From the NCBI RefSeq assembly GCF_024158745.1, contig NZ_JAMZAW010000006.1, positions 1-64,000 on the forward strand: DNA of 64,000 nucleotides. The letters are read 5' to 3'. Position numbers and translations under genes: made by a program. Numbering within the stretch: the first letter of the stretch is position 1; every line of letters begins with the position of its first letter. Source of the stretch: Paenibacillus tyrphae (lineage in GTDB: Bacteria; Bacillota; Bacilli; Paenibacillales; NBRC-103111). Below are positions 15,715 through 24,933 of this stretch, piece by piece. The notes beneath the pieces were generated by a model, which did not search any database, was not told the DNA's origin, and worked only from the letters and a program-made list of their open reading frames with translations.

Positions 15715-17484
15715 ATGAAAAATATTGTCTTATCGACGTTAAACGCCAAATATATTCACACTTCGCTCGCGCTCCGGTATTTGAAGGCGTTCAGCCAGCA
15801 CGATTTTCCCGGCATCCAGATTGCCGAATACACGATCAAGGACCCGGCGATGAATATCGTGTCCGACATTTACCAGCGTAAACCCGACGTTGTCGGCTTC
15901 TCCTGTTATATCTGGAACATCGAAGAAACGATCGTCGTGGTCAGCATGCTCAAGAAGATCATGCCTGAGCTGATTGTTGTCCTGGGCGGTCCAGAGGTTT
16001 CCTACGATACGGAGTATTGGATGAACCGGCTGCCGGAAGTCAACTTCATCGTCGTCGGGGAAGGGGAGGAGACGCTCCATCACCTGCTGACCGAGCTTGA
16101 GGGAGACCGCGCTCTGTACAGCGTCTTCGGCCTCGCCTACCGCAACAAAGAGGGACGGGTCGTCATTAACCCGCCGCGGCCGAAGCTGGCCTTGGACGAT
16201 ATTCCGACGCCGCATCGCTTTGCGGAAGATGTCCCGAGCCTGGCGAATCGGGTCGTTTATTTCGAGACGAGCCGCGGCTGTCCGTTCAGCTGTCAATTCT
16301 GTCTGTCTTCCATCGAGGTAGGCGTGCGTTATTTCGATATGGAGCGGACCAAGAGCGACCTGCTTTATCTGATCCGATCCGGAGCGAAGCTGATCAAGTT
16401 CGTGGACCGGACGTTCAACATTAAGCGCGATTACGCCATGGAAATGTTCGAGTTCCTGATCCAAAACCATAGCGGCTGCGTGTTCCAGTTCGAGATTACG
16501 GCGGACATTATGCGGCCGGAAGTGCTCGATTATTTGGCGGAGAATGCGCCGCCCGGCATATTCCGCTTCGAAATTGGGGTTCAGTCGACGAACGATTTGA
16601 CCAACAGCCTCGTCAAGCGCCGCCAAAACTTCGCCAAGCTGACCCGTACGGTGACGAAGGTGAAGGAAAGCGGCAAAATCGACCAGCATCTCGATCTGAT
16701 TGCCGGGCTGCCCGAGGAAGATTACAATTCGTTCCGTAAGACGTTCAACGACGTTTTTGCCCTCGGCCCTGAGGAATTGCAGCTCGGGTTTCTGAAAATG
16801 CTCCGAGGCACCGGGATGCGCCACGATGCGGAAAAATACGGCTACCTCTACATGGACCATGCGCCGTATGAAATTCTCGGCAACAAGATTTTGCCGTTCT
16901 CGGACTTGGTGCGGATCAAGCGGGTAGAGGATGTACTGGAAAAATACTGGAACGCCCATCGTATGGATCATACGGTCCGGTATTTGATTGAGCGCGAATT
17001 TACGTCGGCGTTCGACTTCTTCCAAGAGTTCGGCGATTATTGGGAGGAGCGGGGCTGGCAAAAAATCGGGCACCAGCTTGAGGATTTGTTCACCCGGCTT
17101 CATGCGTTCCTGAAACATCGCGGCACGGCCAAGCTCGACGTCATCGAAGGCTTGATGAAGCTGGATTATTTCCTGAACCACAAATACAAGCCGCGCAAAA
17201 TTTGGTGGAATTTCACCTTGGACAAGCCTCGGCAGTCCGATTATTTGCGGCTGCTTGCCGAGCAGCCTGAAGCGGTATCCGGTTCGTTCGCCGCACTGGG
17301 CATCGGGGAGAAGGATCTGCATAAGCATGTGATGATCGAAAAGCTGCCGTTCCGGCTGGACCGTTACTTACAAAGCGGAGAGCTGGACCGGACGAGCGAG
17401 CAGCTGCTCATCGTGTACTTCCCGCCGGACGCTTCGGCCAAACCGCAGCCGTTCACGCTGGCACTGGAGCCGACGAGCGCCTGA
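15715..17484 (+). CDS. B12-binding radical SAM protein (DUF4080 type)
   Basis: A 589-residue protein with an N-terminal cobalamin-binding fold (VVGFSCYIWNIEE, then VVLGGPEVSYD) and a radical SAM core. The cluster motif is CPFSCQFC near residue 190, where three cysteines bind a 4Fe-4S cluster that cleaves S-adenosylmethionine. The C-terminal 180 residues match the layout of DUF4080, seen in a Firmicutes family of unknown substrate, often annotated as methyltransferase or methylthiotransferase-like. AAGAGG precedes the ATG and a strong bidirectional terminator follows. No neighbouring gene indicates the substrate. Confidence 0.85.
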   Translation: MKNIVLSTLNAKYIHTSLALRYLKAFSQHDFPGIQIAEYTIKDPAMNIVSDIYQRKPDVVGFSCYIWNIEETIVVVSMLKKIMPELIVVLGGPEVSYDTEYWMNRLPEVNFIVVGEGEETLHHLLTELEGDRALYSVFGLAYRNKEGRVVINPPRPKLALDDIPTPHRFAEDVPSLANRVVYFETSRGCPFSCQFCLSSIEVGVRYFDMERTKSDLLYLIRSGAKLIKFVDRTFNIKRDYAMEMFEFLIQNHSGCVFQFEITADIMRPEVLDYLAENAPPGIFRFEIGVQSTNDLTNSLVKRRQNFAKLTRTVTKVKESGKIDQHLDLIAGLPEEDYNSFRKTFNDVFALGPEELQLGFLKMLRGTGMRHDAEKYGYLYMDHAPYEILGNKILPFSDLVRIKRVEDVLEKYWNAHRMDHTVRYLIEREFTSAFDFFQEFGDYWEERGWQKIGHQLEDLFTRLHAFLKHRGTAKLDVIEGLMKLDYFLNHKYKPRKIWWNFTLDKPRQSDYLRLLAEQPEAVSGSFAALGIGEKDLHKHVMIEKLPFRLDRYLQSGELDRTSEQLLIVYFPPDASAKPQPFTLALEPTSA

Positions 17485-17501
17485 ATGCGTAGGCCATAAT
17501 G

Positions 17502-17550
17502 AAAGACCACCTCTTCTTGACGAACAAGACGAGGTGGTCTTTGTTTTTTA
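17502..17550. terminator. bidirectional terminator between convergent genes
   Basis: AAAGACCACCTC at 17502-17513 and GAGGTGGTCTTT at 17531-17542 form a 12-bp stem with a T-run on one side and A-run on the other. It serves both the radical SAM gene and manA. Confidence 0.9.
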
Positions 17551-17563
17551 TGTCCGCTTAAAT

Positions 17564-18529
17564 CTACGGCAGGTAGCTGCGCAGGACCGTCATGCTGCCC
17601 TCAAGCGAATAGCTGCCAAGGCTGGCCGGCAGCAGGTAACATTCGCCCGGTTTCACGTTCAGCTCGCCGTCGGCCCAACGGATCGAACCCGTGCCTTCGC
17701 AGATGATGTGGATCACGAAGCTTTCCGGTGACGTTTGCAGCGGCCACCGGCCTTCGACGCGGCCTTTTTCCGTCACGAAGAACGGGGAGCGGGCCAGGGT
17801 CAACCATTCGCCGGAGGCGTTCAGGTTTGTTTTCATATACGTAGCGCCCGAGTTTTCGTAGGCGATGACGTTCAAGGAATCTTCAATGTGCAGCTCGCGC
17901 GGCTTGCCATCCAGACCGAGACGGTCGTAGTCGTACAGCCGATAAGTGCTGTCCGAATTTTGTTGAATTTCGGCGACTAGCACGCCGGCTCCGAGCGCAT
18001 GTACGGTGCCTGCCGGGATATAGAAGGAATCGCCCGCTTCCGCGGTAACTTCGTTCAAGCAGTCCAGGATGCGGTTCTGCTCGATAGCTTCAGCCAATTG
18101 CTCGCGGGTAACGCCGTCTTTCAAGCCGTAAATGATTTTGGCGCCCGGTTTGGCGTCCAGAATGTACCACATTTCGGTTTTGCCCAGCTCGCCTTGCGGC
18201 AGGCGCTCGTAATGATCGTTCGGGTGCACCTGCACGGACAGGTCGTCCTGGCAATCCAGCAGCTTGATGAGCAGCGGGAACCGGCCGTTTTTCTCGGAAA
18301 AGCCCTTGCTGCCGAAAAACTCGCTCCCGTACTGCTCGCGGATTTGATCGAGTCCCATGCCGGCCAACTCGCCGTTCGCGACGGTTGTCGTTCCATTCGG
18401 GTGATCGCCAATCATCCATCCTTCGCCGATTTTGCCTTCCGGCAGTTCGAGTCCGAACTGTTCGAGCGCACGTCCGCCCCATACTCTTTCTTTAAATTCA
18501 GGCTTGCATTGCAACGGATACGGCTTCAT
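17564..18529 (-). CDS. manA: mannose-6-phosphate isomerase, class I (short bacillar type)
   Basis: A 321-residue cupin enzyme that interconverts fructose 6-phosphate and mannose 6-phosphate, feeding GDP-mannose synthesis. The conserved start KPEFKERVWGG, the zinc ligands in VQVHPNDHY, a Glu in FYIPAGTVHALG and the later YDYDR motif are present. The length matches Bacillus ManA rather than the longer E. coli form. AAGGAAGTGGAG precedes ATG 18529. Several mannose- or GDP-mannose-linked genes lie within the window (29.4 and 56.3 kb), which fits a shared surface-polysaccharide supply. Confidence 0.95.
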   Translation of the reverse strand: MKPYPLQCKPEFKERVWGGRALEQFGLELPEGKIGEGWMIGDHPNGTTTVANGELAGMGLDQIREQYGSEFFGSKGFSEKNGRFPLLIKLLDCQDDLSVQVHPNDHYERLPQGELGKTEMWYILDAKPGAKIIYGLKDGVTREQLAEAIEQNRILDCLNEVTAEAGDSFYIPAGTVHALGAGVLVAEIQQNSDSTYRLYDYDRLGLDGKPRELHIEDSLNVIAYENSGATYMKTNLNASGEWLTLARSPFFVTEKGRVEGRWPLQTSPESFVIHIICEGTGSIRWADGELNVKPGECYLLPASLGSYSLEGSMTVLRSYLP

Positions 18530-18664
18530 TACTCTCCACTTCCTTATCCTAGTCGGCCGGGTTTACCGGAGTACACCGGGCCTTTCATTTTTTTCTATTT
18601 TGCATTATATCAATCCGCTCCGCGTTTTGCTATAGCTAAAAGTACTGAAAGCTTGGGCATCACA

Positions 18665-19237
18665 CTATCTCTTTTCGATGGCGATAAGGTAAGGCGGGTG
18701 GTTGATCTGATTCATAAAACGATACTGCAGCGTCTGAAAATGCTTTTGCGGCAAGGAGGCAGCCCAGCGCTCGACCGCGGCCGCTTCCTCCAAGCCTCCC
18801 TGATGGCCGGTGTACAGCACGATCGTAATAATGCCGCCGCGTCGAATAAGCTGAGCGGAAGCTTCCAAGGCGGCCAGCGTTGACGCCGGTTCGGTCACGG
18901 TATCATGATCGGCTCCGGGCAAGTAGCCAAGGTTAAACATCACGGCCCCGATACGGCCATGATTTTCTTCGGGGACGGCCTCCAGCACCGCTTCATGGCT
19001 GCTGAGGTGAAGCCGGACATCGCGGCCGGGACATTCCTGTTCAAGCCGCGAAGCCGTACGGTCCAGCGCCTGCTGCTGGATGTCGAAGGCGTGCACGGTC
19101 CCGGAAGGCCCGACAAGCCGAGCCAGAAACGCCGTATCGACTCCGCCGCCCGCCGTAGCGTCGACAACGGTTTCTCCCGGCTGCACCCGTTCTTCTATTA
19201 ATTTATGTGCAAAGCTGAGTATGGAAATAAAGCCCAA
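18665..19237 (-). CDS. mnmM: tRNA mnm5s2U methyltransferase MnmM (YtqB family)
   Basis: A 190-residue class I SAM methyltransferase. Motifs are VVDATAGGGVDTAFLA near the start, NLGYLPG in the middle and NHPPYLIAIEK at the end, all characteristic of the YtqB family, now known to add the terminal methyl group of mnm5U34 in some tRNAs. The frame is open to 19333, but I choose TTG 19237 because AGGAGG lies ten bases upstream and homologues begin with the same GFISILSFAHKL region. In Bacillus subtilis ytqB lies next to ytqA; here the ytqA-like gene is at 20263, on the same strand, with a lipoprotein gene between. Confidence 0.85.
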   Translation of the reverse strand: MGFISILSFAHKLIEERVQPGETVVDATAGGGVDTAFLARLVGPSGTVHAFDIQQQALDRTASRLEQECPGRDVRLHLSSHEAVLEAVPEENHGRIGAVMFNLGYLPGADHDTVTEPASTLAALEASAQLIRRGGIITIVLYTGHQGGLEEAAAVERWAASLPQKHFQTLQYRFMNQINHPPYLIAIEKR

Positions 19238-19329
19238 AGGAGTAATTCCTCCTGTTACAGATAATGAAAAATAGTTGTTCCTCACGAGTATGAAGACATG
19301 GACAAGCGATGTCTGACTTCCAATAAAGT

Positions 19330-19503
19330 CCAATAGAGGAACAGCAATGCGTTATAAGCCGTAGTTGGATAAAATGTGGTAAATAAAGGAACTATGGTGC
19401 CTTAATACGACAAAAACAAGATACGCGACCCACATTCGACATGAGTAACACATCTGAGTTCCTCTATTGGTCTAGATCGCCTCTACCATAGTCCTATAAC
19501 GCA
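19330..19503. repeat. intergenic element with three pairs of inverted repeats
   Basis: The 360-base gap between mnmM and the lipoprotein gene holds CCAATAGAGGAAC at 19330-19342 with its exact reverse complement at 19458-19470, TGCGTTATA at 19348-19356 with its complement at 19495-19503, and ACTATGGT at 19391-19398 with its complement at 19485-19492. The first pair crosses the other two rather than nesting, so this is not a simple hairpin. Outside it is another short hairpin, ATTTGTCC...GGACAAAT, at about 19516-19541. Confidence 0.5.
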
Positions 19504-19600
19504 CCGGAAATGTCTTATTTGTCCAGGGCAAGGACAAATGTTGAAGCTATGAAGCTATGTAAGTCATGGAAGCATGCCTCGTCCTGGCTTCGCCGTGCTC

Positions 19601-20188
19601 CTAATTGCTTGCCCGTCCCGGCGGCGCCAGATCCCCATCGCCTGCCGGGCTCGCCGGCGTCTGAAACCCCGGCTTCGCCACGGCCGAGCCTGACGTCTCC
19701 GGCTCCGAGCTCGCCTTCGGCGGCTCGATCGGCCCCGCCGGCGGCGTCACCGCCTTGCCGCTTTCCGGCTCCGCGCCCCCCGGCTTCGCGGGGCTCGGCA
19801 GCTTCGCCGGCGGCAGCGCGGGCGCGCTCGGCGCCTTCGGCGCCACCGGCTGCTTCGCGGCAGCCTCGGCCCCCGGCTTCGCCGCGGGGCGCTCCGCGCC
19901 CGCCTGCGGCACCGTGCCGCCCGCCGGCGGCGTCGGCGCTTCGCTGCCTGCGGCTGCGCTGCCGCCCCCGGCTTCGCCGCTGCCTGCGCCGCCCGGGACG
20001 GCGGAGCCGACCGCCCCGCCGGGGGCGTTCGCCTCCGCCTTCGGCGGCGGTACCTTCGCCCCGTCCTCCGTCGGGGCGGGGGCCACATTGACCGGCGGCG
20101 TCGGCGTCGCCGGATCGTCCGTGCAGCCGGCTGCGAGACATGCCGCGGCCCCGAGCATGAAGCAAACGACTCTCCGTTTGCCGTTCAT
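19601..20188 (-). CDS. Pro/Ala/Gly-rich lipoprotein
   Basis: A 195-residue protein with a basic N terminus, a hydrophobic core and the lipobox LAAGC at residues 18-22, so it should be a membrane-anchored lipoprotein cleaved before Cys22. The mature part is almost entirely Pro, Ala, Gly, Glu and Ser with PAKPG/PPA runs, and is probably disordered and wall-spanning. AGGAGTGAGG precedes ATG 20188. Coding GC is extremely high here, which makes long meaningless open frames in other phases; the lipobox and ribosome binding site favour this one. No domain is recognised. Confidence 0.7.
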   Translation of the reverse strand: MNGKRRVVCFMLGAAACLAAGCTDDPATPTPPVNVAPAPTEDGAKVPPPKAEANAPGGAVGSAVPGGAGSGEAGGGSAAAGSEAPTPPAGGTVPQAGAERPAAKPGAEAAAKQPVAPKAPSAPALPPAKLPSPAKPGGAEPESGKAVTPPAGPIEPPKASSEPETSGSAVAKPGFQTPASPAGDGDLAPPGRASN

Positions 20189-20262
20189 CGTTCCTCACTC
20201 CTCCCGCGGGCCGCCGGGTGCCGTGCGATCTTACCGGTCCCCGAGCCTGGCGCCTCCCCGGT

Positions 20263-21243
20263 TCAGGCCAAGCCCGAACCGGAACCTTGTGCGCCGTGCG
20301 GCCACTTTTTTCCTTGCCACGTATCGCGTCTGCGCAGCTCTTCGTCGAAGGCGTTGAGCACCTCCCACTTTTTCAAGCTCCACATCGGCCCGATCAACAA
20401 ATCCCGGGGCGCGTCCCCGGTCAGCCGGTGAACGATCATCTCCGGCGGAAGAAATTCCAGCGTATCGACGACGAGCGACACGTACTCGTCCTTTTCCAGA
20501 AACCGCAGCAGACCGGCCTCATACTGCTTCACCATCGGCGTTTTGCGCATCAAGTGGAGCAGATGGATCTTGATCCCCTGCACGTCCATCCGTGCGACGG
20601 CGCGGCCGGTTTCCAGCATCATCTCGTGCGTTTCCTGGGGCAGACCGTAAATGATATGCGCGCAGACCCGGATGCCTCTGGCCCGAAGCTTCGCGACCGC
20701 ATCCAAATAACACTGCGTATCGTGCGCCCGATTGATCAGCTCCGACGTCCGTTCGTGGATCGTCTGCAGGCCCATTTCGATCCACAAGTACGTGCGTTCG
20801 TTCAGCTCTGCCAAATAATCGATGACATCGTCCGGCAGACAATCCGGTCTTGTGGCAATCGACAAGCCGACCACGCCGGGCTGCTGCAAAATCGCTTCAT
20901 AATATTCGCGCAGCTCCTCCACGGGAGCGTACGTATTGGTATAGGCTTGGAAATAGCCGATATACTGCGCTTCCGGCCATTTTTGATGCTGCAAATCGCG
21001 GATTTTGTTGAACTGCGTCACCAGATCGTCCCGGCGACTTCCGGCAAAATCGCCGGAGCCCCGCGCGCTGCAAAACGTGCAGCCTCCGGCGGCTATCGTT
21101 CCGTCGCGGTTCGGACAAGTGAATCCGGCATCCAGCATGACCTTGAATACCTTGCCGCCGAACTGCTCCCGCATTTCGTAGTTCCATGTATGAAAACGTT
21201 TATCGCCCCATAATGGCGGTCGGATCATTTCAGCTTGCTTCAT
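20263..21243 (-). CDS. TIGR01212-family radical SAM protein (YtqA-like)
   Basis: A 326-residue radical SAM protein of the YtqA family. The cluster motif is spread as CPNRDGTIAAGGCTFC (Cys-x10-Cys-x2-Cys), a long-spaced form also seen in Elp3-like proteins, followed by YFQAYTNTYAP, TRPDCLP and an EMGLQT segment. The family is widespread; in Bacillus it neighbours ytqB, which makes a tRNA-related role plausible but not shown by the sequence. ATG 21243 is preceded by AAAAGGAG. The C terminus is rich in Gly and Ser and ends close to the lipoprotein gene downstream. Confidence 0.85.
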   Translation of the reverse strand: MKQAEMIRPPLWGDKRFHTWNYEMREQFGGKVFKVMLDAGFTCPNRDGTIAAGGCTFCSARGSGDFAGSRRDDLVTQFNKIRDLQHQKWPEAQYIGYFQAYTNTYAPVEELREYYEAILQQPGVVGLSIATRPDCLPDDVIDYLAELNERTYLWIEMGLQTIHERTSELINRAHDTQCYLDAVAKLRARGIRVCAHIIYGLPQETHEMMLETGRAVARMDVQGIKIHLLHLMRKTPMVKQYEAGLLRFLEKDEYVSLVVDTLEFLPPEMIVHRLTGDAPRDLLIGPMWSLKKWEVLNAFDEELRRRDTWQGKKWPHGAQGSGSGLA

Positions 21244-21473
21244 AAGGCGAAACTCCTTTTATAAAAAATCGATAAAGCTCAAATAAACTCGGACCGGCTC
21301 TTTCGCAGAGCATTACAATATATATTGTACCGAAAAACGGCTTCAAAAGCGAACTTAGTCCTTGACAAAACCCTCCTGCCGGGGAACGGGATAAGAAAAC
21401 AACGCGTGGCCTATGCTAAGGTTGCAAGGCGTTAAAAACCAATCCAGCTTGAGAAGGGAGAATCTTTCATACC

Positions 21474-21917
21474 ATGAACAAGTTCGGGAAAACGGTGCTT
21501 GCGCTCGCTCTTACGGCTGCTATCGGTACGGGGGGGCAAGCCTTTGCGGAAACGACGGCTACGGGAACCGGGGCCTCGACTACGTATGGGACCACGGCGA
21601 CCGGCACGACAACAACAGGCACAACGACTGGGGTAACAGGCACGACAGGTACGACAGGCGCAGCAACAGGTACGACTACAGGCATGACAGGGACTAATGG
21701 CTATAACTACAACATGCTGGACCGCATGAATACCTACACCGGTGCAAACGACCGCACGGGTTACGGATACGGCGGCAATTATAACACCAACACGTATCGT
21801 ACGACCGCCGCTGCCAACAACAATGGCTCCAACTGGGGCTGGCTTGGTTTGCTTGGCTTGCTGGGGCTAGCCGGTCTGCGCAGCCGGAACCGCGACGAAG
21901 GCGAGTTCCGCAAATAA
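21474..21917 (+). CDS. WGxxGxxG-type surface protein with Thr/Gly-rich repeat
   Basis: A 147-residue secreted protein: signal peptide (residues 1-25, cleavage after QAFA), then a Thr/Gly-rich stretch of ATGT/TTGT units, a Tyr/Asn-rich segment, and at the C terminus WGWLGLLGLLGLAGLRSRNR, a hydrophobic helix with a basic tail. This tripartite tail is the WGxxGxxG signature found on small Gram-positive surface proteins and resembles a sorting or membrane-anchoring signal. AAGGGAG lies upstream of ATG 21474. Unusually for such proteins, no dedicated processing enzyme is adjacent. Confidence 0.8.
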   Translation: MNKFGKTVLALALTAAIGTGGQAFAETTATGTGASTTYGTTATGTTTTGTTTGVTGTTGTTGAATGTTTGMTGTNGYNYNMLDRMNTYTGANDRTGYGYGGNYNTNTYRTTAAANNNGSNWGWLGLLGLLGLAGLRSRNRDEGEFRK

Positions 21918-22094
21918 CGGCTTTTTTCCGAATCGGCAAGCTTCATGACCGCTTCGCAAGATTAATCGGCATGTCGACCGGTCCATCCGCCCATACGGCA
22001 CGGGCCGGTCTTTTCATTCCCGGTCTTCTGGAGTATAATCGACAAGACGAAAACGCGCGGTACGATGCGCAAGCGGTTGGAGGAAGGTTGATCT

Positions 22095-22835
22095 ATGCGG
22101 TTAAGAGGACGTAAAGGAATCAGGGAAGCGTTGGAGGCGCAGCCGGAGCTGGTCGTGCTGGAGCCGGAACCGTACAAGGGCCGGTGGGCCGAGCTGTTCG
22201 GCAACGACCGTCCTATCCATGTGGAGCTCGGGATGGGCAAGGGGCGGTTTATTAGCGAGCTGAGCGCCCTCAATCCGCACATTAATTACATAGGCGTCGA
22301 CATGTACGACGAGCTTGTCCGCCGGGCCGGCGAGAAGGCACATGCTTCCCGCGAGGAGCATGGCGGTGACTTGTCCAATCTGCGGCTCGCGCGTTTCAAC
22401 ATCGAGCTGATCGAAAATATTTTCGCCGCCGGCGAGCTGGAACGCATTTATTTGAATTTCAGCGATCCTTGGCCGAAAAAAAGACATGCGCGCCGCAGGC
22501 TGACTCATGCGAACTTTGTTCATAAATATCAGTCGATCTTGAATGAGCGGGGAGAAATTCATTTCAAAACGGATTCCCGTTCGCTGTTTGAGTTTTCGCT
22601 AAACTCGTTAGCCGATCTAGGTCTTCGCATGCGCAACATTTCGCTTGACCTTCACGCGGAAGAAGCGCGGACCGATTTGATAATGACGGAATACGAAACG
22701 AAGTTCTACAAGCAGGGGATGCCGATTTACCGATTGGAGGCCGTGATCGGGCAAGAAGCGCTGGTCGCGCATCAGAAGCAGCTGTCCGAACGGCAGGAGC
22801 CCGAGACGGGCGCAGAAGACGCAGCAGACCAATAA
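22095..22835 (+). CDS. trmB: tRNA (guanine-N7-)-methyltransferase
   Basis: A 246-residue class I SAM methyltransferase that makes m7G46 in tRNA. Diagnostic strings are ELGMGKGRFI (SAM loop), YIGVDMYDELV, LNFSDPWPKKRH (the family signature), then HFKTDSRSLFEFS and TEYETKF. GGAGGA precedes ATG 22095. The last 20 residues are acidic and variable. A strong bidirectional terminator follows. Confidence 0.95.
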   Translation: MRLRGRKGIREALEAQPELVVLEPEPYKGRWAELFGNDRPIHVELGMGKGRFISELSALNPHINYIGVDMYDELVRRAGEKAHASREEHGGDLSNLRLARFNIELIENIFAAGELERIYLNFSDPWPKKRHARRRLTHANFVHKYQSILNERGEIHFKTDSRSLFEFSLNSLADLGLRMRNISLDLHAEEARTDLIMTEYETKFYKQGMPIYRLEAVIGQEALVAHQKQLSERQEPETGAEDAADQ

Positions 22836-22845
22836 AACCATACGA

Positions 22846-22890
22846 AAAAGCCTTGTGCGCTCATGCGAGCCACAAGGCTTTTGCTTTTTT
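22846..22890. terminator. bidirectional terminator between trmB and the lipid glycosyltransferase
   Basis: AAAAGCCTTGTG and CACAAGGCTTTT arms separated by 13 bases, followed by GCTTTTTTTT. The T-run reaches the stop codon of the minus-strand gene. Confidence 0.9.
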
Positions 22891-24009
22891 TTAGCGGGTC
22901 AGTACTTCCATGATCGCTTGGGAGCACTGGGTGGGATTGTATGCGCCCTCTTTTCGCTCCAGTCCCGCTCGGGCTTTGCGCATCTCGAACACCTTGTCGG
23001 ATAGCAGCCGGAACCAATGATCCACCGTCTCCGCCGATTTGATCGGCTCCCCCAAGCCGTGCTGCATGAAGTACTGCAGGTTTTCCTCTTCCTGTCCCGG
23101 GATCGGCTTGTAGAACAGCATCGGAATTCCTTTGGCAAGCCCTTCCGTACAGGTCATGCCCCCCGGTTTCGTGATGAGCAGGTCGGAGACGTCCATCCAT
23201 TTGTCGATTTCTTTGGTGAACCCGAGCAGACGGATGTTCGGATGCCGGAAACGCTCGTCCTCGGCCAGCTCCGCCAACGCCTTCTCGTTGTTTCCGAGAC
23301 AGACGACTAGCTGGATCCGGTCGCGCCAAGTGGTTAAGTGCTGCAGGAATCCTTCGTCCTTCACCAGTCCCCAGCCGCCGCCCATAACGAGCACCGTAGG
23401 CAGAGTCGACAGGCCGAATCGGCTCCGCAGCTCTTCCCGGTTGTGCTGCTCCCAGAAGTTCGGATGAATTGGAATGCCCGTCACCTTTACCGTTTCGGAC
23501 GAAATTCCGCGGCTGAGCAGCTTTTCTTTGACGTCCGGGGTCGATACCAGGTACGTGTTCACTTCGGGGCTGACCCAGGTGCCGTGAGCGTCGTAATCGG
23601 TGATCACGGTGCACAGCGGCACGTTCAAACCGGAACGCTTCAAGCGGGAGATCACCGCACTTGGGAACGGATGCGTGCATACGATCGTATCCGGACGCAG
23701 CTGATGGATGACCTCGGCAGCCTGCGCATAAAAGATACGATGAAGCGCAAGCTGGGTAAAACGGTTTAACGATTTTTTGTATTGGGAACGATACATCAGC
23801 CCGTAAAGCTTGGGTTGAGTCGACACGGTTTTGCGGTAAGCGGTAAGAATCCATGGAGCCAGCGTCGGATGCAGGAACGTGCCGAGCTCAAGTACGCGAG
23901 TCTGGACTTCGGGCGAGAGCATGCGAAGACTGTCGGACAGAGCGTGGGCCGCTTGCGTGTGCCCGGCGCCGAAGCCTTCGGATAATAACAAGACTCTCTT
24001 TTTACGCAT
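22891..24009 (-). CDS. MGDG synthase/UgtP-type lipid glycosyltransferase (GT28)
   Basis: A 372-residue cytoplasmic, membrane-associated glycosyltransferase. The N terminus has GFGAGHTQAA, the lipid-binding motif of monogalactosyl- and diglucosyl-diacylglycerol synthases, followed by TDYDAHGTWV; the C-terminal half has VLVMGGGWG, KPGGMTCTEGLAKG and IPGQEEEN, which bind the nucleotide sugar. It probably transfers sugar to diacylglycerol to make membrane glycolipids or the lipoteichoic-acid anchor. A TTG start at 24024 is possible, but ATG 24009 with GGGTGAAG upstream is better. The PAP2 phosphatase gene follows upstream in the same direction. Confidence 0.85.
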   Translation of the reverse strand: MRKKRVLLLSEGFGAGHTQAAHALSDSLRMLSPEVQTRVLELGTFLHPTLAPWILTAYRKTVSTQPKLYGLMYRSQYKKSLNRFTQLALHRIFYAQAAEVIHQLRPDTIVCTHPFPSAVISRLKRSGLNVPLCTVITDYDAHGTWVSPEVNTYLVSTPDVKEKLLSRGISSETVKVTGIPIHPNFWEQHNREELRSRFGLSTLPTVLVMGGGWGLVKDEGFLQHLTTWRDRIQLVVCLGNNEKALAELAEDERFRHPNIRLLGFTKEIDKWMDVSDLLITKPGGMTCTEGLAKGIPMLFYKPIPGQEEENLQYFMQHGLGEPIKSAETVDHWFRLLSDKVFEMRKARAGLERKEGAYNPTQCSQAIMEVLTR

Positions 24010-24067
24010 AGGCGCTTCACCCAACCTTGTACCAAATGGAATTTACACAAAATTAACATTAATGCTT

Positions 24068-24595
24068 TTAACCCAAAATTGCAACGGCCGACAGGGCCGT
24101 TACGGTTCCGATCAGCAGCCCGGCCAAACAGTCGGACGGGTAGTGGAGTCCTAGATATATACGCGACAGACCGACGAGAGATGCAATAGGAAGCAAAATA
24201 ATAGCGATCCACGAATGAACGAGCATGAGCGGCACGGTGACGGAGAATACGGCCGTCGTATGGCCGGACGGGAACGAATGGTCCGTTAACGGTTTTTTGC
24301 ATGTGTGCGTGCCTTTCAGCACGAGATAGGGCCGAAGCCGCGGATATTTCTTTTTAATGATCGCGACGGGCAAATGGCTGACCGCCAGGGCGATACAGCT
24401 CTCGATGCCGGCTATTCTCCATACCCCTTCCGTAAACAGAGCGACGCAGAGCGCAATGATAATCATAGCCGTAGCGCCCCCCAAATGGGTAATCGCATTA
24501 AAAAAGTAATCCAGCGCAGAGTGCTGAATACGTTGATTCACGAAGAAAAACATCCGGTGCTCATGCTTTTGCAGCCACGAAACGACACGGCTCAA
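24068..24595 (-). CDS. PAP2-family phosphatase
   Basis: A 175-residue membrane phosphatase with the three catalytic blocks of the type 2 phosphatidic acid phosphatase family: KKKYPRLRP, SFPSGHTT and SRIYLGLHYPSD. Five to six membrane segments are visible. It probably dephosphorylates undecaprenyl pyrophosphate or a phosphatidate/phosphatidylglycerol phosphate. It shares strand with the lipid glycosyltransferase, 58 bases away, which suggests co-expression in envelope lipid metabolism; the exact substrate is not indicated. Confidence 0.85.
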   Translation of the reverse strand: MSRVVSWLQKHEHRMFFFVNQRIQHSALDYFFNAITHLGGATAMIIIALCVALFTEGVWRIAGIESCIALAVSHLPVAIIKKKYPRLRPYLVLKGTHTCKKPLTDHSFPSGHTTAVFSVTVPLMLVHSWIAIILLPIASLVGLSRIYLGLHYPSDCLAGLLIGTVTALSAVAILG

Positions 24596-24933
24596 GGGAA
24601 CAACGCCTCCTTGCAGTGTGGGATAAGCTGTCTGGCCAGCTCATATATAAGTGTAGGGGGCAAATGTTATAGGAATATAAAAACAATATAAAAGGTAAAT
24701 TTAATCTTCCATTGACGCTGCGCTAACATTGCCTCGTTACAATCATTTTTGACGACGACCGTCCGGCTTCCCCTTCAACGATGAAATAAATTTTTGAAAA
24801 ATGTGCTAAAGCGAAGGTTGCATTCCATGCTCTGAAAAAGCTTCGTTTTCATACAACTAAACGCTTCCGGTACCGGTTTGGTTTCAAAAAAGGCCTGTTT
24901 TGTGCGCTTGTACAGGCCGATCCTTCCGATGTC

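Noticed and set aside
19515..20198. Several long frames in other phases over the lipoprotein gene
   Set aside because: The GC content is so high that stop codons are rare in all phases; only the frame starting at 20188 has a lipobox and ribosome binding site.
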